Under the pieces are notes generated by a model. It worked only from the letters and a program-made list of their open reading frames with translations. It did no database searches and was not told the DNA's origin. From assembly GCA_947685225.1 (NCBI GenBank), contig CANTUV010000035.1, positions 2,239,501-2,303,500 of the forward strand: a DNA stretch of 64,000 nucleotides. The letters run 5' to 3'. Shown piece by piece: positions 12,501 to 23,300 of the stretch. The first letter of the stretch is position 1. Each line of letters begins with the position of its first letter. The DNA is from Garcia nutans. Lineage: Eukaryota > Streptophyta > Magnoliopsida > Malpighiales > Euphorbiaceae. The position numbers were made by a program, and so were the translations under genes.

Positions 12501-13035
12501 GTATTTTGATATGAGTTAGGGCAAGTTATGAGGAGTTAAGATAGTATTGTATACTTTTTCTTCCTTTAAAAATTAATATAAATTAGGCATATTTTATTTT
12601 AAAATTTAAGTGTGCAGATTATCTTAAAATGTATAATGAAAAATATTTTATAGCAGAAAGAAATATTTTAATATAAGTTAGGGCAAGTTATGAGGAGTTA
12701 AAGCAGTACTGTATACTTTTTATTCCCTTTAAAAATTAATATAAATTAAACAAATTTTATTTTAAAATTTAAGTGTGCAGACTATCTTAAAATGTATAAT
12801 GAAGGTTTTTCTATAGTAGTATAAAATATTTTGAAATGAGTTAGGGCATGTTATGGAAATTTAGAAAAATTCTGTAAACTTTTTTCTCTTTAAAAATTAA
12901 CATCAACCAAACATTTCATTTTAAGATTCAAGTATGCGGACTATCTTAGGAAGTGAAATGAAAAATTTTTTATAGCAGAAAAATATATTTTGATGTGAGT
13001 TAGGGCAAGTTATGAGGAGTTAAAGCATATTTGTA
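9550..13035 (+). repeat. Right arm of the inverted array, about twenty ~160 bp units
   Basis: A unit of about 160 bases recurs from roughly 9550 to 13035. In order it contains TTTAAAAATTAACATAAATC, AGATTTTATTTTAAAATTTA, AGTGTGCAGACTATCTTAAA, ATATATAATGGAGAATTTTC, TATAGCAGAAAGAAGTATTT, TGATATGAGTTAGGGCAAGT, TATGGAGAGTTAGGGCAGTA and CTGTACACTTTTT. The CAGTACTGTA anchor falls near 9688, 9846, 10008, 10170, 10333, 10493, 10645, 10817, 10977, 11137, 11298, 11459, 11760, 11918, 12073, 12222, 12376, 12537, 12698, 12860 and 13023. The core CAGTACTG is an 8-base palindrome. Units differ by point changes and small indels, so the array is not young. One unit is interrupted at 11471-11758. Confidence 0.9.
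11471..11758. mobile_element. ~288 bp AT-rich insertion within the repeat array
   Basis: The regular ~160-base spacing is broken by a foreign AT-rich segment. It is flanked on both sides by GGCAGTACTGTAC (ending at 11470 and 11771). This could be a target-site duplication of 13 or more bases, or simply the repeat anchor present on each side. The segment contains AAT/TTA-rich blocks and a short internal duplication of ATATTCTATTTATTTATAT (about 11690-11735). No terminal inverted repeats or coding segment were recognised. Confidence 0.45.
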
Positions 13036-14418
13036 AGACGGTCCAAAAATTAAAATGAATGAAGAAAAAGAAAAAAATAGAAAAGAGATAGAGATTATGG
13101 TTAAACACAATAAAATTAATAAGTATCTTATAAAATATTACAATTATAACAACTCAAATATGTATGCATAGTTAAAAATACAATCTTTATTTTTTTTATA
13201 GCTTTATTAAAAAAAACTATAATTTATCGATTTAATACATAAATAGATATCGTATTGTAAATAATAAAGAATAAATACAAAATTTTGATTAAAAAAAATA
13301 GAGATAAAGATTGTAGAATATTAGTGAAAAATAAAGAAAATTTTAGAAAATGTAGATGATGGCTGGTAGCCCTTCAAAATAAAAAAGAAATGGTTGTTTA
13401 TTAGGTTTAAGGATATTTTTAAAATTTTTAGGTTATCTAAAGTAAAAAAGAGTCTAAAAAATATTAAATTTTTTATTAAGAATCTAATTTTGGTGATTTT
13501 TCTATAATTTTTTCTATTTTTAAATTAAATATTCATTATTTAGTTAGACTGTGATATGATATTTTATAGCACAAAATGCCCAATTATTAATTAATATTAC
13601 ACCCATATTGTTTGTACCCAAGCTATTGTATTGGGCTTGTTTTACCTATCCATGAATTCATGAGAAAATACAATTAAATTGAGAGGGAATTGCATGAAAT
13701 ACTAGTGTTTTTTTAATATCATCTATATCATTTTATTTTATTTTATAATTTTTATAATTTTAAATTTTATAAAAATATTTTTTTATTTGTCATATTATCT
13801 TTTGTATTTTTCTATATTGTAATAATATGTACTTTTATAATCACATATTGGTCATTTTGCTCATTATATTTATATTTTTATATTAAATAGATATTTACAC
13901 ATATATGTAGCACTATTTTTATCTAAATACGTATTAAGTATCAAATATAAAAGTATCAGAGATAAAGTAGCTAATATGTGATTATATAAGTGTCTATCGA
14001 AATAAAATAGATAAATACATAGGATAATTTAATAAATACATAAATATATAGAATAATTTAATAAATACATAAATATAAGGGAATAAAATAAATAAAATGA
14101 ATAAATACAAAAACGATGCAGATATATTATGCCTGAAAATTTATCTATGTTGGTGATAATTTATAGGTAAAATCTACCTCAATTATGGACTTTGTAATAA
14201 TCAGACATTAAAATTTTTTTAGCTATTTAAATATTTTTTTTTATTAAATTTGAATCAAATAAGTATTTCACTTACTTTCTTTAAGGGCAATTCAATTTAA
14301 CGTTAAAAGCTATTTTATTGATAATTTATGGATATCAAATTCGATTAATCACCTTAATTGTGAGCCCTAAGTCTTCAGTGTGTGTGTGTGTGTGTATTTA
14401 CAAACTTGATTGCTATTA

Positions 14419-14528
14419 GAAGTATTTATCGAATAATTTTGAATATAATTATAAATTTTAATTTATAATTATATTCAAAATTAAATTTTAATTTATAATT
14501 ATATTTAAAATTATTCAATAAATACTTC
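14419..14528. repeat. Inverted repeat capable of a long hairpin
   Basis: A left arm beginning GAAGTATTTATCGAATAATT (14419-14457) is matched by a right arm (14490-14528) reading AATTATTCAATAAATACTTC at its end. The arms are about 39 bases with about two mismatches. The ~32-base loop holds an extra half copy of the same AT-rich block. It could be a solo MITE core or a cruciform-forming sequence. Confidence 0.75.
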
Positions 14529-15001
14529 AATTAATCAAATTTAATTTTATTATTATTAAGATAATTAAAACAATTAAATTTCATTTTAAAAAATAAAAAT
14601 ATAAGAGTTATTTTTTACAACTAAATACTGTTTCAATTGAAATTGTAATATTCAGCGTGCGTTAACTTTTCTTATATTTGAGCTATCTAAATTCAAATTT
14701 AATCTATAGATAATTGAATTTAATAATTTTGTAAATCATATTTGAATAGGTTGAGTAATTTGTATGTTTTCAAGGTTCTAGCAATGTTGTTTTTTTTTTT
14801 TATTCAAACGATAAGAAATATTTTCATGTTAATTAATGTGGCAATTTAAATTGAATTGTTTTTATATTTTTTTAATAAATTGAATTGTTTGAATTAATTC
14901 AACATTCATGAATAATCTAAAATAAATAAATTTATAAGAAAAATTTGTAAAGAATAATAATTAAATCCTATCAAAAGGACAAAAAAATGATCAAAATAAT
15001 T

Positions 15002-15017
15002 AAAGATAATAAAAGTA
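15002..15017 (+). repeat. 5' target-site duplication candidate of the LINE
   Basis: AAAGATAATAAAAGTA occurs here immediately before the LINE-derived sequence, and again at 18603-18618 directly after its short A-run. This is the expected arrangement for target-primed reverse transcription. Confidence 0.65.
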
Positions 15018-18000
15018 TACAAATTATGAAATTCTCGGACACCCCATAATTTATTTTTTCGGCTATTTATGTTGATCCTTGTGCTGTATATAGAAAGAGT
15101 TTATGGGAGCAGTTGCACCATTTTTCTAATTTCTTCTCTGGCAGATGGTGTTTAGCTGGTGACTTTAATTCTTTCCTTCACTCTCATGAAAAGCTAGGTG
15201 GGTCAGCCAGAGGTTGTAAACCATGCCCTCTTTTTTAAAATTGTGTTCATTCTTGTAGGTTGGTGGCCTCGATTTCAGAGGGCTAAAATTTACTTGGCAA
15301 AGAGGTAGTGTGTTTGAACGTTTGGACAAGGTACTGTGTAATCTAAATTGGAGGATTTCTTTTGATGAGGCTTATGTTCAGCACCTCCTAAGAGTCGACA
15401 CTGATCATCGACCCCTCTTTCTTGTTTTGAATAATCTAGTGGTTGATAATAGACAAGCTCCCTTTCACTTTTTTGCTCCATGGTTACTCCATATGGAGTT
15501 TAAAAATTTTGTGAACCAAAATTGGGTTGAATGTGAAGATATTTCTGTTTCTATGAATAACTTTGCAGTTAAAGTAGATGATTGGAATATAGAGGTTTTT
15601 GGAAATGTGTTTTACCGAAAGAAAAAACTCATAGCCAGAATTCAGGGCATTGAAACGGCTTTAGAAACACATCCATCTGTTTTTTTGAAAAAGCTAGAGG
15701 GGGAGCTCAGGTTAGACTATGAATTGGTTCTTAATAAGGAAGAATTACATTGGAAACAAAAATCACAGTCAGAGTGGATATAGTATAGGAATCGAAATAT
15801 TACTTATTTTCATGCAAAATGGAGAATGCAAAAAAATAAATCTCAAAATTTTACCTTGAAATTGCGGGATGGTCAGTGGTGCTCGGACATGGTTACTTTG
15901 TTGTCTCAGGTTACTAGCTTTTATAAAAACCTGTATACTGAGGATTGGGATCTTGCCCCTCCTTATCCCATTCGAGGTAAATTTTTTATTCTTACTTTTG
16001 CAGAGTTATTTGATTTGACTAGTAAAGTTATAGAAAAAGAAGTACATGATGCCTTATTCGATATGAAACCTCTTAAAACTCTTCGTCATGATGGATTAAG
16101 TGCAACATTTTTTTTCAGCTTACTACTTCTCAAGAAGGATGCTCCTACTTCTCTCTCTGATTTTAGACCCATCAACTTACTACCAGTTGTTTTTAAAATT
16201 CTGATGAAATTTGTAACAAATAGAATCAAGCCTTTGCTAGTTCCACACAGTCTAGTTTTATTCTTGGGTGTCAGATTCTTTGATTGATGCAGGCTTCCCT
16301 TATCAGTTAATTAAAGTGTTGGTGAATAGTTAGAAAGTAAGCAACTCAAATTCAACATGGAATAAGACTGTTTTTGATAACTTTAAATCTTTAAGAGGAG
16401 TTAGATTGGGTGATCCTCTCTCACACTCTTTGTTTGTCCTTTGCATGGAAAGATTGTCTCATGGTATCAATAATGTTGTTGCAGAGAGTATTTGGAAACT
16501 AATTCGATTGGGGAAGAAAGGATACCCTTTATCTCATTTTTTTTTCGCGGATGATCTGGTTCTCTTCGTGGAGGCATCTTTAGATCAAATAAGAGTTGTA
16601 ATGGATGTATTAAATGACTTTTGCACCTGTTATAGTAAAAAAAGTTAATAAAAATAAGATGGTCTTTTGTGTTTCTAAAAATGTTCATTCGGAATTGACT
16701 ACCGAGATTAGTTGCCTCACCAATTTTAAACTAATAGATAACTTGGGTATTTATTTGGGAGTTCCACTCTTGCATGGTAGATCTGAACAAAAATATTTTT
16801 CTTATTCAGTGGATAAGGTTTGAAGCAGGTTGAGTGGTTGGAAGGCCAATTTATTATCTCTGGCCGGTCACATTACATTGGTGCAATTTATCATAATGTT
16901 TATTTCCTCCTATATTATGCAAGCTGTAGTTCTTCCTATGCGAATCTATGATCAGATTGAAGCTCTTTGCCGAAAATTCTTATGGGGGAGTAGCAATAGG
17001 AGTAACAAAATTCATCTAGTGAACTGGGATAAGTTATGTTTGCCTAAGGAAAGAGAGGGAGTTGGTTTGCGCCGCTGCGGTATACGAATCAAGCTTTCAT
17101 TTTAAAACTCTGCTGAAGGTTTATTCGAGAACCTGACTCTCTTTGGGTCCAGGTTTTAAGAGAAAAATATAAAGTGTCCAAAGGTCCTCCTTCCATCCCT
17201 TCTCAATCCTCATCCATTTGAAGGAGCTTTTGCAAGAATTGGGCTTTACTGAATGATAACAGTTGCTAGTCAATTAGCAATGGCAGCTCAGCTTATTTTT
17301 GGACTAACTGCTGGTTGGATGACAAGCCTTTAAATCTTTATGCTTCTTGAGATATCCTAGCTCATTCTTTGGATTGGAAAGTTAATGATGCCTGCGACTC
17401 TAAAGGGTCCTGGAATTGGAGTTTGTTGAATGATTGGTTGCCTAACTTTGCTCTGGTAAAACTTACTTCTTGTATGCCACCAAGGTCAAACTTGGGACCA
17501 GATGTTTGCTATTAGAGGCACACCACAAATGGAAACTATTCTATCGCTTCTGGTTATAATGTTATTATGGGTATTGATGACTCTTCATTAAATAATTTAT
17601 GGAAGCTGGTTTGGGGATGGAGTGGCCCACAGAAAATCAAATGCTTCTTATGGTTATATGGAATTAATTGACTGCTTACAAATGAAGAAAGAACCAGAAG
17701 ACATCTCACTCTTGAGGATAGATGTGTGCTTTGTGATCACTCAACTGCATATATGTTACATGTCTTGAGGGATTGTCCTTACACTAGAAATGTTTGGATT
17801 TGCTTTATTAAACCTGAATGTCTGGACAAATTTTTTGATTTTCGTCTTCTTTCATGGATCAAAGTGAATCTTGAGAACTCTTTTTCTTGTAAGAAGGAAG
17901 GTGACCGATCTACCTTTTTTAGTTATATATGTTGGTTCTTGTGGCATTGGAGAAATTCCCATATATTTCGTAATGAGAGAGTGCCAATTTCGTTAAAGAT

Positions 18001-18602
18001 CATTATCATCTTAACAGCAACTCAAGCTTGTATCGAGACATGAACTTTTCTTTTTTGATTTTAGAGAGACTATATGTGCTAAAAAAAAGCTCTCACCAAT
18101 TAAAAAGCTCCTAAAGTCGGTTAGATTGTTCTCAAGTCAAATGGTTGTGGCGGTGTATTCCGCAATTATAATGGTTCTTGGCTAGGTGGCTTTTCACTGA
18201 AACTAATCGGACATAATGCTTATAGAGTTGAACTATGGGGCATTATGGTGGGTTTACAGGAAGCTTGGGGAAAATGTTGGAATAAAGTCTTGATACAAGT
18301 TGATAACTCTAGTGTCTTTCAAGCAATTAATCAAGTGGAAGATCGCAATTGGGACCTCATTGACATAATTCATTCTTCTTTATCTCAAGATTGCCAAGTA
18401 GAATTAATCCACATCTACAGGGAAGCGAATAGCTTGGCAGATCACATGGTTAATATGGCTTTTGATCATGCAAATAATTACTGTTGCACGATTATGGTCC
18501 TCCTAGCTCAAGGATGATTCTCTTAGTTGATTTTGTTAGTGTTTATACTCCTAAAATGGTATTTAATTAGTGCTTTCATTGGTTGTTTTGTTTCCCTTAA
18601 AA
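15018..18602 (+). mobile_element. 5'-truncated, decayed L1-type LINE retrotransposon
   Basis: Fragments of one plant L1-like ORF2 run in order through all three plus frames. About 15060-15430 is the end of the endonuclease domain (WCLAGDFNSF, LDFRGLKFTWQRG, DTDHRPLFL). About 15490-16290 is the linker and reverse transcriptase start (DFRPINLLPVVFKILMKFVT). About 16400-16650 is the RT core, with RLGDPLSHSLFVLCMERL and the catalytic box as FADD. About 16820-17100 is the thumb region. About 17600-17810 is a zinc-binding RT-associated segment (CVLCDHS...HVLRDCPYTRNVW). About 18130-18517 is an RNase H-like domain (VDNSSVFQAINQ, HIYREANSLADHMVN). Several stops (for example TAG at 15781) and frame changes make it inactive. 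It lacks ORF1 and the endonuclease start, and it ends in a short A-run. Confidence 0.9.
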
Positions 18603-18713
18603 AAAGATAATAAAAGTAATAATAAATTAATGTTAAAAAATTAGTGCTTTCATTGGTTGTTTTGTTTCCTTTAAAAAAAGATAATAAAAGTAATAATAAA
18701 TTAATGTTAAAAA
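18566..18713. repeat. 74-bp tandem duplication covering the LINE 3' end and its target-site duplication
   Basis: The segment starting ATTAGTGCTTTCATTGGTTG at 18566 repeats from 18640 with a period of 74 bases, almost identical. Each copy includes the last LINE bases, the A-run, AAAGATAATAAAAGTA and flanking sequence. So the duplication arose after the LINE inserted. Confidence 0.9.
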
Positions 18714-19589
18714 TGTACAAATTAATTGAATTCAGGATACATTAGTTTCTAATGTCAAATTGAGCTGTCATTAACTAAGATATTTGATTTAAATTTTTTT
18801 TTTTAAAAATATTTAAATAGTTAAGAAAAATTAGTTATATAGTTACTATCAATGTCATAATTGAAATGTTTAATTAAATATTTAGTCTAATTTTTAGGTA
18901 TGGATATTTAGTTGGTCGATTAATTAACCAACTAAACTAAAATTTGATCGACTATTTTGAAGTTCTTTTTTCATGATCGAGCTAAATAATTTATAGTTTT
19001 GGTCGATTAAGTTTATTGATCAATTCTGTTCGGTCGGTTCAATTAACTTTTTTTAACTGAATTACTTTTTTATTTTACTATGAAAATTATATTTGCAGCA
19101 AAAAATTAATAAACTTAAAAAACTAAACAAAAATTAATAAAAACTAAATAAAAATTAACTTTATTTTATAATAAAAAAAATTACATTTGCAATAAAATTT
19201 AAGATAATTAAAGAATTAGATAAAAATTAATAAAAAACTAAACAAAAACTAAGTTTTATTTTTTAATCTTCGGTTAACGGTTAACGAACTGAACTAAATC
19301 GATTAAATTTCAATAGAATTAGTATAATTTATCTAATTGAGCTGACCGTAGCTTAACATGGTCGATTAAATAAAGTGAATATTTGATCGGTTAATTGAAT
19401 ATTCATTCGGTTAATCGATTCTCGTCCACCCTACTAATTTTTGTTAAATTATTTATTTGATGACAAATAAGCTTTTAATTGGGTATAATATGCTCAAATA
19501 AAAAAGAAATTCTTTAAACATATCAAAAAATAAAAATATTTTTTAAAACTCATTCAATTTTAAAATGTTATATTTCAGAAGTTCACATT

Positions 19590-19624
<35 letters not shown>

Positions 19625-20236
19625 TATGTATATACATATATAGACATCAAAATATATAAAATTTGTGGATAGACTTTTAATACTTTTAAAAAATGAGTTA
19701 AAAGAGTGATATATAATTTTATGTATGATTTTAATAAGTTAGTTAATATGTTAAATTTTTATTATATTTATATCTAATATTATTAAAAATATTTAATAAA
19801 TATATTTTTTCTACCTTCATTTCACTAAAATTATTATTTTTATAAAAAAAAATTATTCTATTAAAATTGACATTTTATAAAATTTAGAAAAATTAATTTT
19901 TTTAATTATACCCTTATTGTTAATAAGTTAATTAATAAAATGATATTATAATAACTTTAATACTAATAAATTAATGAAAATATTTTATTTTATTTAAAAT
20001 ATTTTTTATAAAATTAAAAGAATATAATATTATTTTAATATAAATTAAATGCAATAATTTTAGTGGAATAGATTAAGAATGTAATAAGAAAAACATAAAT
20101 TTGGATTAAAAAAAGAAAAAACATAAATTAACTAATTTTTTTATTTTTTTTAAATAGAAAATGTGACTATTTCCAATGCAAAGCGGGCGTATTACCCCGC
20201 GGCGCATGATAGCTTCAGGAAAACGAGATACGCCCC
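18714..20236. other. AT-rich intergenic DNA before KARI
   Basis: It contains moderately complex sequence at about 18890-19430 with recurring GGTCGATTAA/GGTTAATxGA-type words but no reading frame. It also has an (AT)n microsatellite at about 19592-19621 and a MITE-like element at 19811-20083. A GC-richer patch at about 20180-20235 begins the KARI promoter. Confidence 0.4.
19811..20083 (+). mobile_element. MITE-like element with degenerate 'CTCCGTCC'-type ends
   Basis: The left end reads CTACCTTCATTTCACTAAAA. The right end, reverse-complemented, reads TTCTTAATCTATTCCACTAA followed by AATTATT. The two ends therefore match around TTTCACTAAAATTATT. The start CTNCNTTCATTTCA resembles the common plant MITE end CTCCCTCCGTCCCA, which is known from Stowaway-related elements. 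The interior is AT-rich and non-coding. Copies of the interior are seen at 6395-6640 and about 55405-55680. Confidence 0.55.
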
Positions 20237-20345
20237 TATAATATACGCACAATAAATTGAGCTACCAAAAAAAAACTATCTTCTTTGTATCTGTTATACT
20301 TTCTTCAATTTACTTCTCCTCTCATTTTCATCGGCACCGCCACAA
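20237..20345 (+). promoter_or_regulatory. Core promoter and leader of KARI
   Basis: TATAATATA at 20237-20245 lies about 100 bases before the ATG at 20346. It is preceded by the least AT-rich non-coding stretch of the area (AAAGCGGGCGTATTACCCCG at about 20180). The leader is C/T-rich, as in many plant housekeeping genes. Confidence 0.5.
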
Positions 20346-23300
20346 ATGGGGGCCGCCGCTACTTCTTTCTCGGCAGTTCTGTCCACTCCGTCCGCGTCTA
20401 AATCTTTACAATCGTCTTCCAAACACTTGTCATCTAGCATTGGTTTAGGATTTTCATGGAGAAACTCCACCAATTCATTTAAGCCGCTTAAAGCTAGTAA
20501 TAGTAATGGTGGGTCAGCACTGGGAACTCGTATGGTTTCAGTGCCTAGTGCTAAGCCTACCATTTCTCTTGATTTTGAAACCTCTGTTTTCAAAAAGGAG
20601 AAAATCTCCCTTGCTGGACATGATGAGGTATGTATGCCATTTCATTGCTTGTGTTTAAAAGGGTGGAATTTTTTGAAATGTAATCATTTAATTTTGGGGA
20701 AATTTCAAAGATTAAAAATTTGGTTTCTATTTAATTCTGAGCTCCTTGTGTTACTTAAAAATGGAATCTGTATTTATGGTTCTGTTTGGCTGGTGTAGTA
20801 TATTGTGAGAGGAGGGAGGGATTTGTTCAACTTGCTGCCTGAAGCATTCAAAGGAATCAAGCAAATTGGAGTCATTGGTTGGGGTTCCCAGGTGAATTTT
20901 CTATTTACAAGCATAGTTCTATATTTGTTCTATTTAATATACATTGTTTGTCTCGTTAATGAAATGAAATACATGTTGCAGAGAATGAACTATTGATATT
21001 TACCTTTTTATTTATGCCAAGGGTCCTGCTCAAGCTCAAAATTTAAGGGATTCTCTAGCAGAAGCCAAGTCTGATATTGTAGTGAAGGTGATATTTAAGC
21101 TTTCCAATATATCAAAATTAGGAGTTGTTTTTGTCCATTTTTCTTGGTTGTTCAGATTGTTGCCTAAATCCTGATGTAATTTGTCATTTTCTCTTCTCTA
21201 AATATAGTGTGGTTTTCTCTGCTTACTTTGTGTAATATAGATTGGACATAGAAAGGGATCTCGTTCATTTACTGAAGCTCGTGCTGCTGGTTTTACTGAA
21301 GAGAACGGGACTTTAGGTGATATATTTGAAACTATTTCAAGTAGTGATCTTGTGCTGCTACTGATCTCTGATGCTGCACAGGTGGGTTGTATAGTAAACA
21401 AGTTTACACTCCTTGCTACGTTTTGTCTGGAATTTCAATGTGTCCTTTTTAGTTCTTTGGTTTAAACTCATCGATGGTATCTTAGATTTGTCTCAATAAA
21501 CTGTGTAAACATTATGCCCTCTTATTCTAATTCTTTTCACTGTGACAGGCTGATAATTATGAGAAAATTTTCTCCCATATGATGCCAAACAGCATACTTG
21601 GACTTTCCCATGAATTTCTTCTTGGACATTTGCAGTCGATGGGATTTGACTTCCCAAAAAACATTAGTGTGATTGCTGTATGTCCCAAGGGAATGGGTCC
21701 ATCTGTGGGAAGACTCTATGTTCAAGGCAAAGAGATCAATGGTGCTGGAATTAATTCCAGTTTTGCAGTCCATTAGGTTCTCTCTCTTTCTGGCACATAC
21801 TCATGCACAAAAGAAGAAAAAGAGAAGGGTGAAAAGGAAAAAGAGAAAATAAAAGAACTGGTGCATGCTCAATAGCTTATTTCATTTCACTAACTCTTCA
21901 TCTCTTAATTATTTTCCATGTGTAGGATGTTGATGGTAGAGCGACAGATGTTGCCTTGGGATGGTCAGTTGCCCTTGGTTCACCTTTCACTTTTGCCACT
22001 GCACTAGAACAGGAGTACAGAAGTGACATCTTTGTGGAGCGTGGTATGTGAAGCTTGTATCTATCCTTATTATTATTATTATTTACCTACACTTAATTCC
22101 TTAATTTGGGAAAGTAGATCTATATGTGCTAAAGCTTTTGAAACCAACTGGAATGGAACAAATGGATCTGTATAGCCAATCCTAACTAGCTTGGGAATAA
22201 GGCTAGTTGTTGTTGTTGCTGCTGTTGTTTAATTCCTCGACCTTTCACTTTTATGCTTTGGAGGCATTTTACTTGGTGCTGTTCATGGAATTGTTGAGGC
22301 CTTGTTTCGTCGATATACTGAGAATGGAATGACTGAAGATGAAGCCTATAAGAATACTGTTGAGTGCGTAACAGGAATTATATCCAAAACTATCTCAACC
22401 CAGGTAGTATGCACCATGCAGTCAATTTTGACTCGTATCCTCTGCATGCTTTCTGCTTACGTACTGAGAATAATCTAGGCAAAATAAAAGAATGAAATTT
22501 TCTTTGTTCTAACATGAAACACCATATATTTATCCAATTTAATAAAGCATTCAAATGAGATGATCTTTAACAACTCTGACATATAACAGTTCTTTTTTGT
22601 AAAATTTCTTGTTCATGCTGGCTCACCTGCAAGACAACTTGGTTATGGCATTGTTTTCAAGCTTGAGCTTAGCATCACTTTATATTGTTCAAGCTTCAAA
22701 TAAGAGCAAATTCACAAGTCATTTAGGAATGGACACTTCCAAATGTTCCCACCTTTATTTATAATGTCATATATTTATGCAGAATTGTTGTTTTATAAGT
22801 AATATTAGTAGTAAGCGTTAAGCAAGCATGCATGGCTAACTGTTCAGATTTTGTCCTCGTACAGGGAATGTTAGCTGTATACAATTCCTTGTCTGAAGAG
22901 GGAAAAACAATTTGAGACTGCTTATAGTGCCTCGTACTATCCTTGTATGGACATCTTGTATGAGTGCTATGAGGATTTAGCTACTGGTAGTGAGATCTGC
23001 AGTGTTGTCTTGGCTGGGCGTCGCTTCTATGTATGTTTGTTATCTAACTGTTATGCTACATACTAATATGAAAACTCTCGAATTATATGGTGTTATTGCC
23101 TCATATTTATGTTAGAATTCATGTGTCTGCATAATTTGAAGCTTGTTTTTAATGTTGATGTGCTATTGACTTGAAAAAGAAAGAAAGCTATATTATGCTA
23201 TTTATTTTATTTTATTGTGTTTTCACTTTATAGGAGAAAGATGGTCTGCCAGCTTTCCCAATGGGTAAAATTGATCAAACACGCATGTGGAAGGTTGGTG

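Larger units (their letters stand above)
13036..15017. other. AT-rich intergenic DNA between the array and the LINE
   Basis: No gene is supported. It contains a (GT)n run at about 14379-14394 and a strong inverted repeat at 14419-14528 (listed separately). The remainder is low-complexity AT-rich sequence. Confidence 0.4.

Noticed and set aside
7720..13035. CRISPR-like array
   Set aside because: The repeats are ~160 bp, diverged and contiguous without unique spacers, in a plant genome.
16400..16650. Active reverse transcriptase
   Set aside because: The catalytic FADD box is present, but stops and frame changes on both sides show the LINE is dead.
5000..20000. tRNA or rRNA genes
   Set aside because: No cloverleaf-length sequence with both A and B boxes or rRNA-like conserved sequence was seen in this AT-rich stretch.
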